Source: Cyclobacteriaceae bacterium (lineage in GTDB: Bacteria > Bacteroidota > Bacteroidia > Cytophagales > Cyclobacteriaceae). Taken from it: a stretch of DNA of 64,000 nt. The stretch lies in assembly GCA_025808415.1 (NCBI GenBank), contig CP075525.1, forward strand, positions 124,001-188,000. Reading direction: 5' to 3'. Made by a program: the position numbers and the translations under genes. Position 1 is the first letter of the stretch. Each line of letters starts with the position of its first letter. Of the stretch, positions 55,128 to 64,000 are shown in pieces. Below the pieces are notes generated by a model. That model saw nothing but the letters and a program-made list of their open reading frames with translations, did no database searches and was not told the origin of the DNA.

Positions 55128-56299
55128 TTGAGTAATTCATAAATCCCCGCCACGCCCTGTCCACCGCCAACACAGGCTGTTACCATCCCATATTTCTTGT
55201 TTTGTCTGCGGAGTTCATTAAATAATTGTACGGATAAGCGCGCGCCTGATGATCCTAATGGATGCCCGACTGCAATGGCGCCACCGTTAACATTTAATTT
55301 CTTACGATCAATGTTCAGTTCTTTCACTACTGCCAAAGCTTGTGCTGCAAAGGCTTCGTTGAGTTCAATCAGATCGATATCGTCCAGTTTCATACCGGCC
55401 AGTTTCAATGCTTTCGGAATTGCCGCCACCGGACCTATACCCATAATACGCGGATCTACTCCTGCCGCGGCATAGCTCACCATGCGTGCAATCGGCTTTA
55501 CGCTTAACTGTTTTATCATCCGCTCACTCATTACCAAAACAAACGCTGCTCCATCGGATGTTTGCGAAGAGTTGCCGGCCGTAACCGTTCCGCCCATAGC
55601 GAATACCGGTTTTAATTTTGATAATCCTTCTACGGTCGTGTCGGCACGAATACCCTCATCGGTAGCTACTACAAACTCGCGGGTTTTCTTCTTCATGTTC
55701 TCGTCCACATACACTTCCTTAACGGTGATGGGCACGACTTCATCTTTAAACTTTCCATCTTTCCAGGCGGCTGCAGCTTTTATGTGCGATTCATACGAAA
55801 ACTGATCCTGCTCTTCACGCGAAATTTTGAATTGCTTCGAAACCTCCTCGGCTGTGAGGCCCATGCTTGTGTAGTATGTCGGATTCTCAGTAGCAATTTT
55901 ATAATTGAGCGCTGTCTTGATGCCCATTACCGGAACCAGTGACATCGATTCTGTTCCTCCGGCAATAATTACATCCGCCATGCCGGCCTGTATGCGTTGA
56001 CTAGCGATGGCAATGGTCTCAACACCACTTCCGCAGTAGCGATTCACAATCATACCAGGCGTATCAATACCAAGCGCAAGCAGGGAAATCATCCTTCCCA
56101 TTTGCATGCCCTGTTCTGCTTCGGGCACAGCGTTTCCCACAATCAGATCATCGATCATGTTGTTTTCCAATCCGGGTACGGATTTAACAAGATGCTTGAT
56201 CACATCTGCCGCCAAATCATCGGGCCTTACAAATCGAAAGCCGCCTTTTTTGGCTTTGCCTACTCCGGTTCTGAAACCTGCTACGATGTATGCGTCCAT
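55124..56299 (-). CDS. fadA: Acetyl-CoA acyltransferase (thiolase) FadA
   Basis: 391 residues, the canonical length. Catalytic residues: Cys in NRYCGSGVETIA, His in GGAIAVGHPLGSSGARL, and the second Cys in TACVGGGQGVAGI. N-terminal DAYIVAGFRTGVGKAKKGGF is typical. Cleaves 3-ketoacyl-CoA to acetyl-CoA and a shortened acyl-CoA. Middle gene of the fadN-fadA-fadE order. Confidence 0.96.
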   Translation of the reverse strand: MDAYIVAGFRTGVGKAKKGGFRFVRPDDLAADVIKHLVKSVPGLENNMIDDLIVGNAVPEAEQGMQMGRMISLLALGIDTPGMIVNRYCGSGVETIAIASQRIQAGMADVIIAGGTESMSLVPVMGIKTALNYKIATENPTYYTSMGLTAEEVSKQFKISREEQDQFSYESHIKAAAAWKDGKFKDEVVPITVKEVYVDENMKKKTREFVVATDEGIRADTTVEGLSKLKPVFAMGGTVTAGNSSQTSDGAAFVLVMSERMIKQLSVKPIARMVSYAAAGVDPRIMGIGPVAAIPKALKLAGMKLDDIDLIELNEAFAAQALAVVKELNIDRKKLNVNGGAIAVGHPLGSSGARLSVQLFNELRRQNKKYGMVTACVGGGQGVAGIYELLN

Positions 56300-56305
56300 A
56301 TTTTT

Positions 56306-56393
56306 CTTTTTTAGTAGTAAGACTTAAGTATTAAGTAGCAAGACCAAGCAGCAAATTTCTTAAGTCTTGCTACTTGTGTCTCTCGTCTAATGT
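56306..56393. repeat. Palindrome AAGTAGCAAGAC in the fadN-fadA gap
   Basis: AAGTAGCAAGAC (56333-56344) pairs perfectly with GTCTTGCTACTT (56364-56375). Flanking units such as TTAGTAGTAAGACTTAAGTA are degenerate repeats of the same theme. Lies just before the fadA ATG on the transcribed strand. Confidence 0.75.
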
Positions 56394-58793
56394 CTAGTTT
56401 CTTAAAGGTTTTCCGCCCGTCAAAATACTCTGAATTCTCTCCAACGTCTTCCGCTCTCCGCAAAGTGAAACAAATGCTTCGCGTTCCAGATCCAATAAAT
56501 ATTGTTCACTTACTTCCTGCGCAGCCGTTAAATCACCACCGCACATAATGTTCGCAATCTTCATGGCGATTTTCATATCGTGATCGGATATGTAGCCGCC
56601 CATTTTCATGCCGTTAACACCGGCAGCGAACAGTGCCATACCTGCCCTTCCCAACACTTTAATATTGCGAGCCTGAACAGGCATGGTATAGCCGGCTTCG
56701 GCTAATTCCAGTACAGCTGATTTTGCATCCAGTATTTGCCTGTCTTTATTGATGGTAATGCGGTCTTGTGTTCGTAATACACCCATTTCACGGGCCTCCT
56801 CGGCTGACAATGCTACTTTTGCCGTAGCGATGTTCATGAATGCAGCTTGTAACGCGTTCATTTCGGCATCACCTTCCAGGAAACGGTCGCTTACGCGCTT
56901 GGTAAATTCTTTCGTTCCGCCTCCACCGGGGATCAAACCAACCCCCACTTCTACCAATCCGATGTACGTTTCCGCGGCAGCTACCGCGATATCGGCATGC
57001 ATGGTCATTTCGCAACCTCCGCCCAGGGTTCGGCCTTGTGGGGCAACCACTACAGGAACTGAAGAATAGCGCAGGCGCATCACCGAATTCTGGAAAGCCC
57101 GCACCATAAAGTCAATTTCGTCATAATCCTGCTCAATGGCGTACATGAAAACCAGCCCTAAATTGGCCCCAAGCGAGAAATCAGGCCCCTGATGACCTAC
57201 CACCAGGCCACGGTAGTCCTTTTCGGCCATGTCAACGGCCTTATTCATGCCTTCAATTACGGCACTGCCTAAGGTGTAGCTCTTGCTGCTCCAGGAGAAG
57301 TTGATTACACCATCGCCTAAATCAGTGACTTTACTCTCCGCATTTTTCCAAACGACTTTGTCACTCAGATTTTCAAGAATGATAAACGCTTCCTTTCCTG
57401 GAATTACTTTGTATGACTTTGAAGGGATGTCGTAATACTTGCGCTGACCTCCTTCAACTTTATAAAATGATTTGTTGCCGCTTGTCAGCATGTCGTACAC
57501 CCATTGTGCGGGTTTGTAGTTCATGCCTTCCATGGCTTGCACGGTTTTCTCTACACCAAGTGCATCCCATGTATCGAACGGTCCGAGCTCCCAACCAAAA
57601 CCTGCACATACTGCATCATCAATTCTGAAAAGTTCATCACTGATTTCAGGAATTCGGTTTGATGCATATTGAAACAATCCATAAAAACAATCGCGGTAAA
57701 ATTCTCCGGCTTTGTCTTTACCCGCCAGCAACACTTTGAAACGATCGCGCAAGTTGTCGATCGTCTTCGTGGTTTCAAGTGTTGCAAATTTTGCCTTTGC
57801 TTTCGGTTTGTACTCAAGTGTTTTTAAATCGAGTGTAAGAATTTCAGTCTTGCCTTTTGCGTCTTTTGCTTTCTTATAAAAACCCTGACCGGCTTTATCA
57901 CCGAGCCATTTATTCTGATCAAGTTTGTTCACCACATCGGGCAACTTGAAAATTTCACGGCCTTCATCGTTGGGCAAACCTGCATATAAATTGTTCGCCA
58001 CTTTCACGAGTGTATCCAATCCTACCACATCAGAAGTTCTGAACGTTGCCGACTTCGGGCGACCGATTACCGGGCCGGTTAGCTTGTCAATTTCGTCCAC
58101 ATTCAGGTCGTATTTCTGCATGGAGTCTATAACCTTTAAAAGACCCCATACACCAACCCGGTTTCCGATGAAAGCAGGGGTGTCTTTGCACAGTACAGAA
58201 GTTTTACCCAAGTACAGATCTCCATAATGGAGTAAGAAATCGGTTACTTCCTGATCGGTGTGCGGAGTAGGGATAACTTCGAATAATTTCAGGTAACGGG
58301 GCGGATTGAAGAAGTGTGTACCCGCAAAATGGCGCTTAAAATCATCACTTCTGCCTTCGGCCATCAGGTGTATTGGGATACCCGAAGTATTGGAAGTAAT
58401 AAGTGTTCCCGGGGTTCTGTATTTCTCTACTTGTTCATATACTTTTTTCTTGATGTCAAGATTCTCAACCACAACTTCAATTGTCCAGTCGTAGTTTTTA
58501 ATCTTGGCCAGATCATCGTCAAAGTTGCCCAGTGAAACGCGTGAAATAAATTTCTTACTGTAAATCGGACCGGGTGAAGACTTGATACACTTATCAAATG
58601 ATGACTGAACAATTCTGTTCTTCACCAGCTTGTTATCTAAGCTAAGTCCTTTTGCTTTTTCTTCTTCGGTAAGTTCTTTCGGTGCGATATCAAGCAGCAA
58701 CACTTCACATCCAATGTTAGCGAAGTGACATGCGATGGAAGAACCCATAACACCTGAACCAAGAACGGCAACTTTGCGGATAGATCGTTTCAT
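56394..58793 (-). CDS. fadN: 3-hydroxyacyl-CoA dehydrogenase / enoyl-CoA hydratase FadN
   Basis: 799 residues with the dehydrogenase first, unlike proteobacterial FadB. NAD-binding VLGSGVMGSSIACHFAN is at residues 10-26; the dehydrogenase His/Glu region is GTHFFNPPRYLKLFEVIP. The hydratase/isomerase part from about residue 470 has DFSLGANLGLVF as the oxyanion-hole segment and GRTLGGGCEM and LVEVGVGLIPGGGGTKE with the catalytic Glu. It hydrates enoyl-CoA and oxidises the hydroxy product. First enzyme gene of the operon, 74 bases after marR. Confidence 0.95.
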   Translation of the reverse strand: MKRSIRKVAVLGSGVMGSSIACHFANIGCEVLLLDIAPKELTEEEKAKGLSLDNKLVKNRIVQSSFDKCIKSSPGPIYSKKFISRVSLGNFDDDLAKIKNYDWTIEVVVENLDIKKKVYEQVEKYRTPGTLITSNTSGIPIHLMAEGRSDDFKRHFAGTHFFNPPRYLKLFEVIPTPHTDQEVTDFLLHYGDLYLGKTSVLCKDTPAFIGNRVGVWGLLKVIDSMQKYDLNVDEIDKLTGPVIGRPKSATFRTSDVVGLDTLVKVANNLYAGLPNDEGREIFKLPDVVNKLDQNKWLGDKAGQGFYKKAKDAKGKTEILTLDLKTLEYKPKAKAKFATLETTKTIDNLRDRFKVLLAGKDKAGEFYRDCFYGLFQYASNRIPEISDELFRIDDAVCAGFGWELGPFDTWDALGVEKTVQAMEGMNYKPAQWVYDMLTSGNKSFYKVEGGQRKYYDIPSKSYKVIPGKEAFIILENLSDKVVWKNAESKVTDLGDGVINFSWSSKSYTLGSAVIEGMNKAVDMAEKDYRGLVVGHQGPDFSLGANLGLVFMYAIEQDYDEIDFMVRAFQNSVMRLRYSSVPVVVAPQGRTLGGGCEMTMHADIAVAAAETYIGLVEVGVGLIPGGGGTKEFTKRVSDRFLEGDAEMNALQAAFMNIATAKVALSAEEAREMGVLRTQDRITINKDRQILDAKSAVLELAEAGYTMPVQARNIKVLGRAGMALFAAGVNGMKMGGYISDHDMKIAMKIANIMCGGDLTAAQEVSEQYLLDLEREAFVSLCGERKTLERIQSILTGGKPLRN

Positions 58794-58800
58794 ATTTTAT

Positions 58801-58875
58801 TTTTAGTTGTTCGTTGTTCGTTATTGGTTGTTCGCTTTTGATATTACTTCGAACAACCAACAACGATCAACTATA
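58801..58875. repeat. Long hairpin in the marR-fadN gap
   Basis: CGTTATTGGTTGTTCG (58819-58834) pairs with CGAACAACCAACAACG (58850-58865) with one mismatch in 16, loop 15 bases. TAGTTGTTCG units continue outward on the left and reach the marR stop on the right. Part of the same family as the other operon gaps. Confidence 0.78.
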
Positions 58876-59313
58876 CGTTTGTTCGTAAATATTATTTCGT
58901 TCGATGATCTTGTTAATGTTTTGAATCACATCGAAAAACATATTCAGTTTTTCTTGTGGCACCTCTTCGCGTACAGCTTCATTAAAACGAAGAACCGTAT
59001 CACGCGAACGGGCACGGGCATTCTTACCTTCCTCAGTCAAAAAAATCCGTACTGAACGCTTATCGTTATCATCCACTTTACGATAAATCGCTCCTCTTTC
59101 TTCCATCGACTTCAATAATCGCGTCAGGCTCCTGGGCTCCAAACCCATGAGCGGTGCAATTTTCGTTGCAGGCGTTCCTTCCTCATCAATATTCAGCAAC
59201 ACAAAACCTTCAGCCATAGTAGCATTGTGCCTTGCCGCCTGCTGGTTATACATGCGGGCTATGGCCAGCCAGGCTGAGCGAATGTGATAGTCTACTGTTT
59301 CTTCTTTCGTCAT
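58867..59313 (-). CDS. MarR-family transcriptional regulator of the fad operon
   Basis: 148 residues from ATG 59313 (MTKEETVDYHIRSAW); upstream in-frame starts would add a Cys-rich stretch lying over operator-like repeats and are unlikely. The winged helix is EGTPATKIAPLMGLEPRSLT with the wing DDNDKRSVRIFLTEEGK. Position as first gene of the fad operon suggests that it represses the operon and responds to acyl-CoA, which is inference. In Bacillus the equivalent operon is controlled by a TetR-type FadR instead. Confidence 0.88.
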   Translation of the reverse strand: MTKEETVDYHIRSAWLAIARMYNQQAARHNATMAEGFVLLNIDEEGTPATKIAPLMGLEPRSLTRLLKSMEERGAIYRKVDDNDKRSVRIFLTEEGKNARARSRDTVLRFNEAVREEVPQEKLNMFFDVIQNINKIIERNNIYEQTYS

Positions 59314-59349
59314 AACATCCCCGAAAGGGATACGAATATATAAAAGTTT

Positions 59350-59395
59350 GTTATGCACGCATACTAAACAGCAAAAAATATTATGCATGCAGCGT
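59350..59395 (-). promoter_or_regulatory. Candidate MarR operator: paired TTATGCAyGCA sites
   Basis: TTATGCACGCATA (59351-59363) and TTATGCATGCA (59381-59391) are two palindromic-type sites about 30 bases apart, roughly three helical turns, 35-80 bases upstream of the marR ATG. This is where an autoregulatory MarR dimer pair would bind. Confidence 0.5.
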
Positions 59396-59463
59396 ATTAT
59401 TGCCAAAATAATGCTGCAAAAAGACTTTTAAGCGAAATAATATGGGGATACAACTAAAGCGGT

Positions 59464-60516
59464 TCAGCAAATACGGGGCAACTGTTCCCCCGGCAGCATG
59501 CTCACAATGCGCCTGCCGCCAATGCGACTATGCTGAATAACCTGCTTAGGGTGCTCATGGGTAACAGTTCCTATAATAGAAGTGGGTGGGTGAAAGCTTT
59601 TAAGAATGCTCAGCGCTTCATTCGCTTTGTGTTCAGCGACTACGGCAATAAAAATTCCTTCATTAGCAACATACAGCGGATCAAGGCCCAACAACTCGCA
59701 GGCGCCCTCTACCTGTTCGCTTACCGGAATATCCTTTTGAATAATTTCTACTCCATATCCTGATTGGGCGGCCAGTTCATTCAACACTGTCGCCACACCA
59801 CCGCGTGTAGGGTCGCGAAGAAATTTCACATCTTCACCTAGTACATCTAATAGTTTTATTACTTGTCGGTGAAGGGATTGGGTGTCGCTGGTTATGGTGG
59901 TTTCAAACTCCAAACCTTGGCGCACGGATAATATGGCTACACCATGTTGTGCTACCGGTCCGCTCACTAAAATTTTATCACCTGGCTTTACCCGATTGGC
60001 GTGAATGTTTGCTTTAGGATGAAGGCGGCCCAGACCGGTAGTGTTGATAAACACTTTATCGCCCTTTCCTTTATCAACCACTTTGGTATCGCCTGTTACA
60101 ATGGAAACGCCAGCTTCTTCGCTTGCCTTTTTAATGCCGAGCAATACTTCCCAGAATTCCTCCATGCGCAAACCTTCCTCCAAAATAAAACTTAAGGAAA
60201 GATATTCCGGTATGGCTCCGCACATTGCAAGGTCGTTGATGGAACCATTCACGGCTAACTCGCCAATATTTCCTCCCGGAAAAAAAATCGGTGTCACCAC
60301 ATAGCTATCTGTGGTAAATGCAACCGGTCCGCTAAAATTCAGTATTGCACCATCGTGTTGCTCGTTGAGCAAATCGTTTTTTAAAACATTGAAAACTCCA
60401 GTGTCGAGCAGACGGTGCGTCAACACACCACCGCTTCCATGGCCCAATGTGATCACATCAAAATCAAGTTTGGGGAGCGGACAATTTAACTGGATGGAAA
60501 GTTTTTGCTGACTCAC
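59464..60516 (-). CDS. hypE: Hydrogenase maturation protein HypE
   Basis: 350 residues. PurM/AIR-synthase fold with the ATP-binding [13 protein letters not shown] at the start and [20 protein letters not shown] in the middle. The C-terminus is PRIC, the family-specific end whose Cys accepts the carbamoyl group from HypF and is dehydrated to thiocyanate, the source of cyanide ligands for the Fe centre. It overlaps hypD by four bases. Last gene of the hyp run here. Confidence 0.97.
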   Translation of the reverse strand: MSQQKLSIQLNCPLPKLDFDVITLGHGSGGVLTHRLLDTGVFNVLKNDLLNEQHDGAILNFSGPVAFTTDSYVVTPIFFPGGNIGELAVNGSINDLAMCGAIPEYLSLSFILEEGLRMEEFWEVLLGIKKASEEAGVSIVTGDTKVVDKGKGDKVFINTTGLGRLHPKANIHANRVKPGDKILVSGPVAQHGVAILSVRQGLEFETTITSDTQSLHRQVIKLLDVLGEDVKFLRDPTRGGVATVLNELAAQSGYGVEIIQKDIPVSEQVEGACELLGLDPLYVANEGIFIAVVAEHKANEALSILKSFHPPTSIIGTVTHEHPKQVIQHSRIGGRRIVSMLPGEQLPRIC

Positions 60517-61613
60517 GATGGTAATGCTTCAGCTTGTGAAAAATGGTAGTAGGCAGCACACGCGCCTTCAGACGAAACCATCGGAGAGCCTAAGGGCTTT
60601 TCGGGCGTGCAGTCTTTACCAAAATGCGGACAATCAAATGGTTTCTTTTTGCCTTTCATGATTTCACCGGCAATACATGTAGTGTTATCTTCTGAAATTT
60701 CTTCAACCAAATTAAACTTTCTTCGTGCATCATAATGTCTGTATGCTTCATTTACTTCCCAACCACTCTTCGGAATAGTTCCAATACCGCGCCATTCCCG
60801 ATCAGAAACAGCAAAAACTTCATCAATAGCTTGACGGGCATGTGTGTTTCCTTCACGTTGCACGTATCGAATATACTGATTCTCAACTTTAGCTTCACCG
60901 TTTTCCAATTGCTTTACGGCCATGTAAATGCCTTGCAATAAATCGATGGGTTCAAATCCTGTTACTACAATAGGCACTTTATACTTTTCAGCAATCGGAT
61001 CATACTCATTATATCCCATGATGGTGCATACATGACCGGCTGCCAGAAAAGCGTTCACGGTTGTTTCCGGATCAGAGAGAATAGCTTCCATGGCTGGCGG
61101 AACCAGAACATGAGAAGTTAATATGCTGTAGTTTTTTACATTTTGTTTCGCTGCCTGCACGACAGAAAGCGCGTTGGCGGGCGCTGTAGTTTCAAAGCCT
61201 ACCGCAAAAAATACCACTTCCTTGTCGGGATTTTCCCGGGCGATTTTTACCGCTTCTAAGGGTGAGTAAACCATCCGTACATCGGCACCATTGGCCTTGG
61301 CTTCGAGCAAACTAATCTTTGTGCCCGGCACACGAAGCATGTCGCCAAACGAGCACATAATCACATTCAGCTTTTGTGAGAGTTCAATGGCTTCATCAAT
61401 AATGTGGATGGGCGTTACACATACCGGGCAGCCCGGTCCGTGTACCATGGTGATCTGCTCCGGCAACATTTTTAAAATACCATTCTTTACCAGGCTGTGT
61501 GTCTGGCCACCGCATACTTCCATCAATGTCCAGGGTTTGGTAACAATAGACTTAATATCATGCAGGAGTTCCTGGGACAGTGCTGCGTCTCGGTATTCTG
61601 ATAAGTATTTCAT
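60513..61613 (-). CDS. hypD: Hydrogenase maturation protein HypD
   Basis: 366 residues from ATG 61613 (MKYLSEYRD); an ORF extension upstream runs into the hairpin repeat and is unlikely. Conserved Cys are in [20 protein letters not shown] and near the end in [17 protein letters not shown], the last giving the 4Fe-4S cluster. HypD with HypC assembles the Fe(CN)2CO unit. Separated from hypC by 48 bases filled with the REP-like hairpin. Confidence 0.97.
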   Translation of the reverse strand: MKYLSEYRDAALSQELLHDIKSIVTKPWTLMEVCGGQTHSLVKNGILKMLPEQITMVHGPGCPVCVTPIHIIDEAIELSQKLNVIMCSFGDMLRVPGTKISLLEAKANGADVRMVYSPLEAVKIARENPDKEVVFFAVGFETTAPANALSVVQAAKQNVKNYSILTSHVLVPPAMEAILSDPETTVNAFLAAGHVCTIMGYNEYDPIAEKYKVPIVVTGFEPIDLLQGIYMAVKQLENGEAKVENQYIRYVQREGNTHARQAIDEVFAVSDREWRGIGTIPKSGWEVNEAYRHYDARRKFNLVEEISEDNTTCIAGEIMKGKKKPFDCPHFGKDCTPEKPLGSPMVSSEGACAAYYHFSQAEALPS

Positions 61614-61624
61614 GTTGCTTTTAA

Positions 61625-61653
61625 TGTCAGGTTTCGACAAGCTCAACCTGACA
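61625..61653. repeat. REP-like hairpin, copy 2
   Basis: TGTCAGGTT (61625-61633) and AACCTGACA (61645-61653) flank the loop TCGACAAGCTC, identical to the loop at 24554. It fills most of the hypC-hypD gap. Confidence 0.78.
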
Positions 61654-61661
61654 GATTATTT

Positions 61662-61928
61662 TTATACCACGTTGGTTTTATCGTCATTTAATTCATTCAG
61701 TTCGCCAATCTGTTTAATGTATTCAAAGGTCTTCTTTGCCTCTTCTTCATCCACGGTGCCAATGGCAACACCCACGTGTACCAATACATAATCGCCTACG
61801 CTAGCCTCGGGCACCATGGAGAGGTTGACTTCTTTCATTATGCCCCCAAACGATACTTTTCCAAAACGAAATGTTTCGTCCAGTTGGTTGGTGATCTCTT
61901 CTAATTTACCCGGTATGGCTAAGCACAT
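61662..61928 (-). CDS. hypC: Hydrogenase maturation chaperone HypC
   Basis: 88 residues starting MCLAIPGKLEEI, where Cys2 is the invariant residue that binds the Fe(CN)2CO unit and the hydrogenase large subunit. VGDYVLVHVGVAIGTVDEEEA completes the OB-like fold signature. It overlaps the hypF stop region by 23 bases. Confidence 0.96.
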   Translation of the reverse strand: MCLAIPGKLEEITNQLDETFRFGKVSFGGIMKEVNLSMVPEASVGDYVLVHVGVAIGTVDEEEAKKTFEYIKQIGELNELNDDKTNVV

Positions 61929-64000
61929 ATTCTAGTGGGTTATCTTTTAATTCTTGTTCTGTTTTTTTGGTTCGCTCAGTTTTTGCATGTGTTACACACG
62001 CGAGTTGACCAAATGAAATATTTTCATCGTTTGGTGAAAGGTCGTTGTGGAAGAACAATTCATTTTTCTTCAGCCGGTCGATAATTAAATCAGTCATTAA
62101 GGCATTTTGAAATACGCCTCCACTGAAAAGTACTTTTTTGTACCCCTTTATTTTAACAATGGAATAAACAACATCTGCCAGCCAGGCATGGAATTTAAAT
62201 GCAATTTGTTCTGAGGGTATTGATTGTTCAATGTCGTTAATAATGTGTTCCAATACATCTGCAACATCAAGAAATGCATTCTTCCAGGTTACCGGATAGC
62301 GCGCTGTTGTGTTGCCTGTCCGGCCCAATTCTTCCAAATACATAGCCGATTGTCCCTCAAAGGAATTATACTCACAAACACTCAGCAAGCACGCTACGGC
62401 ATCCATCAACCGGCCCATACTTGAGGTGTAAACTTCTGGCTCGGTTTGAATAACCTTAGAATAATAATTCCATTGGGTTGGCGAAAATTTATCACGGATC
62501 AGGTTTTGAAGATGCGCTGATTCCCTTGCTATGAATAAAGCTGCCAGTTTCGGATACTTCGCCATACGATCGCCCAACCAAACCGGGGAATATGCGAGGT
62601 GACCTATGCGAATTAAATCCCCTTTGTTCCATTCAAAAAATTCTCCGCCCCAACTATTGCCATCATCTCCATAGCCTGTTCCGTCCCACACCACGCACAA
62701 TAAAGGTTCGTGGCTATTCAACAAATCATTTTCAGCCAATACCGCATAGGCGTGGGCTTTATGGTGCTGTACTTTGGCCATCGGCACTTTCCACTCTGCG
62801 GCCAGTTGTTTACCCAAATGGGAGGAATAATAATTTGGATGCGCATCAATAACAATTCGATCGGGTTTAGCACGAACCAGCTTAATCAAATGATTCAGTA
62901 CTGCCCTAAAACTTTCCTGACTTTCATAAGACTCCAGGTCGCCCAGGTATTGGCTGACGTAAATTCTTCCATTGGCCTGCAATGCAAATGCACTTTTCAT
63001 ATCCGCGCCAAGCGCAAGAATAGTTTCGGTTGAAAACGCTTTCCGCACCAAAGTCGGTGCAAGGCCTCGTGACCTGCGCAATACAATGCGTTGGTTGTGT
63101 TTAGGGGTAATTTTTATTACACTGTCATCCTGCGCGATTTCAATCTCTCGATTATGTACCAGGAAATAATCTGCGATAGAGCCGAGGGATCTTATCGCCT
63201 CATCATCTTTATAGAAGATAGGTGAGTCGCTTAAATTTGCACTGGTGGCAATCAATGGCTTCTTCCAGGCTTTCATGAGCAAATCAAACATGGCCGTATA
63301 AGGCTGCATGGCTCCAATTGTATCCAGTGCGGGCGCAAGTAATACCCGACAAAGATTTGATGCCGGCTTTGCTTTTAATTTAACCAACACAATTGGACTT
63401 TGAATGCTGGTGAATTCCAACGCCTCTTGTTCACTTACTTCAGCATCCAACCGAAGAGTTTCAAGGTCGGGATACATCAACGCAAAGGGTTTAGTTGGCC
63501 TGTGCTTACGCTCGCGAAGCGTTCGAATAACATCTTCATTGCACGCATCTGCCAATAGCAAATAGCCACCAATACCCTTCATGGCAATAATTTTTCCTTG
63601 CGCCAGTGCATTGACCAGTAGTGGAAATGACTCCTCCCAACTGTTTGCAATATGATCTCCTTCAGAATTCAGCATCCATGCTTGAATAGCACAATTGGGG
63701 CAGGAATTGGTTTGTGAATAATATCTTCTGTCTGCCGGATTATAATACTCCTTTTCACATTGCGGGCACATGGTAAACGACTTCATGGTAGTGTTGGCCC
63801 GATCATACGGAAGGGATTTCAATATAGAGTAACGCGGACCGCAGTGTGTACACGTGGTGAATGGATACTGATAGCGATGGTTCTTCAAATCATTAATTTC
63901 CGATTTACAATTATCGCACAAGCCGATATCCGGGGTGATGAGCAAATTCGGAGCTCCATCAGCTTTGCTTTCAATAATTTCAAATCTTGAAAAATGTTGA
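61906..64000 (-). CDS. hypF: Carbamoyltransferase HypF, N-terminus beyond the window
   Basis: The frame is open to the right edge (about 697 codons present of about 750-770), so most of the N-terminal acylphosphatase domain is missing. Two zinc-finger units are seen (CDNCKSEI ... CTHCGPRY, CPQCEKEYY ... CPNC), then a YrdC-like domain (IAMKGIGGYLLLADACN) and a Kae1-like domain with HHKAHAYAVLAEN and DGTGYGDDGNSWGGEFFEW. HypF makes the carbamoyl group for cyanide synthesis from carbamoyl phosphate and ATP and loads it on HypE. Confidence 0.96.
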   Translation of the reverse strand, partial: QHFSRFEIIESKADGAPNLLITPDIGLCDNCKSEINDLKNHRYQYPFTTCTHCGPRYSILKSLPYDRANTTMKSFTMCPQCEKEYYNPADRRYYSQTNSCPNCAIQAWMLNSEGDHIANSWEESFPLLVNALAQGKIIAMKGIGGYLLLADACNEDVIRTLRERKHRPTKPFALMYPDLETLRLDAEVSEQEALEFTSIQSPIVLVKLKAKPASNLCRVLLAPALDTIGAMQPYTAMFDLLMKAWKKPLIATSANLSDSPIFYKDDEAIRSLGSIADYFLVHNREIEIAQDDSVIKITPKHNQRIVLRRSRGLAPTLVRKAFSTETILALGADMKSAFALQANGRIYVSQYLGDLESYESQESFRAVLNHLIKLVRAKPDRIVIDAHPNYYSSHLGKQLAAEWKVPMAKVQHHKAHAYAVLAENDLLNSHEPLLCVVWDGTGYGDDGNSWGGEFFEWNKGDLIRIGHLAYSPVWLGDRMAKYPKLAALFIARESAHLQNLIRDKFSPTQWNYYSKVIQTEPEVYTSSMGRLMDAVACLLSVCEYNSFEGQSAMYLEELGRTGNTTARYPVTWKNAFLDVADVLEHIINDIEQSIPSEQIAFKFHAWLADVVYSIVKIKGYKKVLFSGGVFQNALMTDLIIDRLKKNELFFHNDLSPNDENISFGQLACVTHAKTERTKKTEQELKDNPLEYVLSHTG

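Noticed and set aside
1..64000. CRISPR arrays, tRNA or rRNA genes, prophage, insertion sequences
   Set aside because: No regularly spaced repeats, no cloverleaf or rRNA-like sequence in the gaps, and no transposase, integrase or phage structural gene was recognised.

Overview
The window reads as chromosomal DNA of a gliding-type Bacteroidota bacterium, most likely of the order Cytophagales (inference). The signs are the gldE-gldD pair, many periplasmic propeller (reg_prop / Y_Y_Y) signalling proteins, a TonB-dependent receptor, a PorT-type barrel, lipoprotein signal peptides, promoter-like TAnnTTTG boxes and an almost complete lack of Shine-Dalgarno sequences. I see no rRNA, tRNA, CRISPR array, phage or transposase gene.

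Layout. 1-8373, mostly minus strand: a PBP4-type D,D-carboxypeptidase (cut by the window edge), a DinB-fold protein, a kinase-less propeller protein, RecG, a VOC protein and a nitronate monooxygenase-like enzyme. 8374-8722 is the longest gene-free gap and holds three DnaA-box-like sites between divergent genes. 8723-13815, plus strand: thioredoxin-fold proteins, PhoD phosphatase, PrsW protease and a frameshifted TMEM175-like channel gene. 13844-20441 is the housekeeping/gliding block: rng, a 29-aa mS38-like protein, a TPR protein and HU on the minus strand, then mutY-ssb-gldE-gldD on the plus strand. 20638-24550: aminotransferase, YCII-like protein, LigT-like protein and amidohydrolase. 24644-33782, minus strand: DPP-IV, an FtsX/MacB-type permease, a NarL-type response regulator, an outer-membrane barrel and a large propeller histidine kinase. 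33824-52521 is a mixed stretch: fructosamine kinase and TonB receptor, NPP phosphodiesterase, GH13 lipoprotein, ispH, HtrA protease, a TPR histidine kinase, an RlmI-type methyltransferase, M20 amidohydrolase, Rieske ferredoxin and several secreted proteins of unknown function.

52828-59313, minus strand, is a fatty-acid beta-oxidation operon in the order marR-fadN-fadA-(four-helix-bundle gene)-fadE. Gene order and protein sizes match the fadNAE arrangement known from Bacillus, but here it sits under a MarR regulator and is interrupted by a frameshifted four-helix-bundle gene. Every gap in it carries degenerate palindromes of TTAGTTGTT or AAGTAGCAAGAC type. 59464-64000, minus strand, is hypF-hypC-hypD-hypE, the maturation set for the Fe(CN)2CO centre of a [NiFe]-hydrogenase; the hydrogenase itself is not in the window.

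The least explained signals are non-coding: a symmetric three-stem hairpin at 52587-52665, a REP-like hairpin seen twice with an identical 11-base loop and different matched stems, a triple hairpin after gldD, and the DnaA-box cluster. I found no complete new defence or mobile system that I can support.
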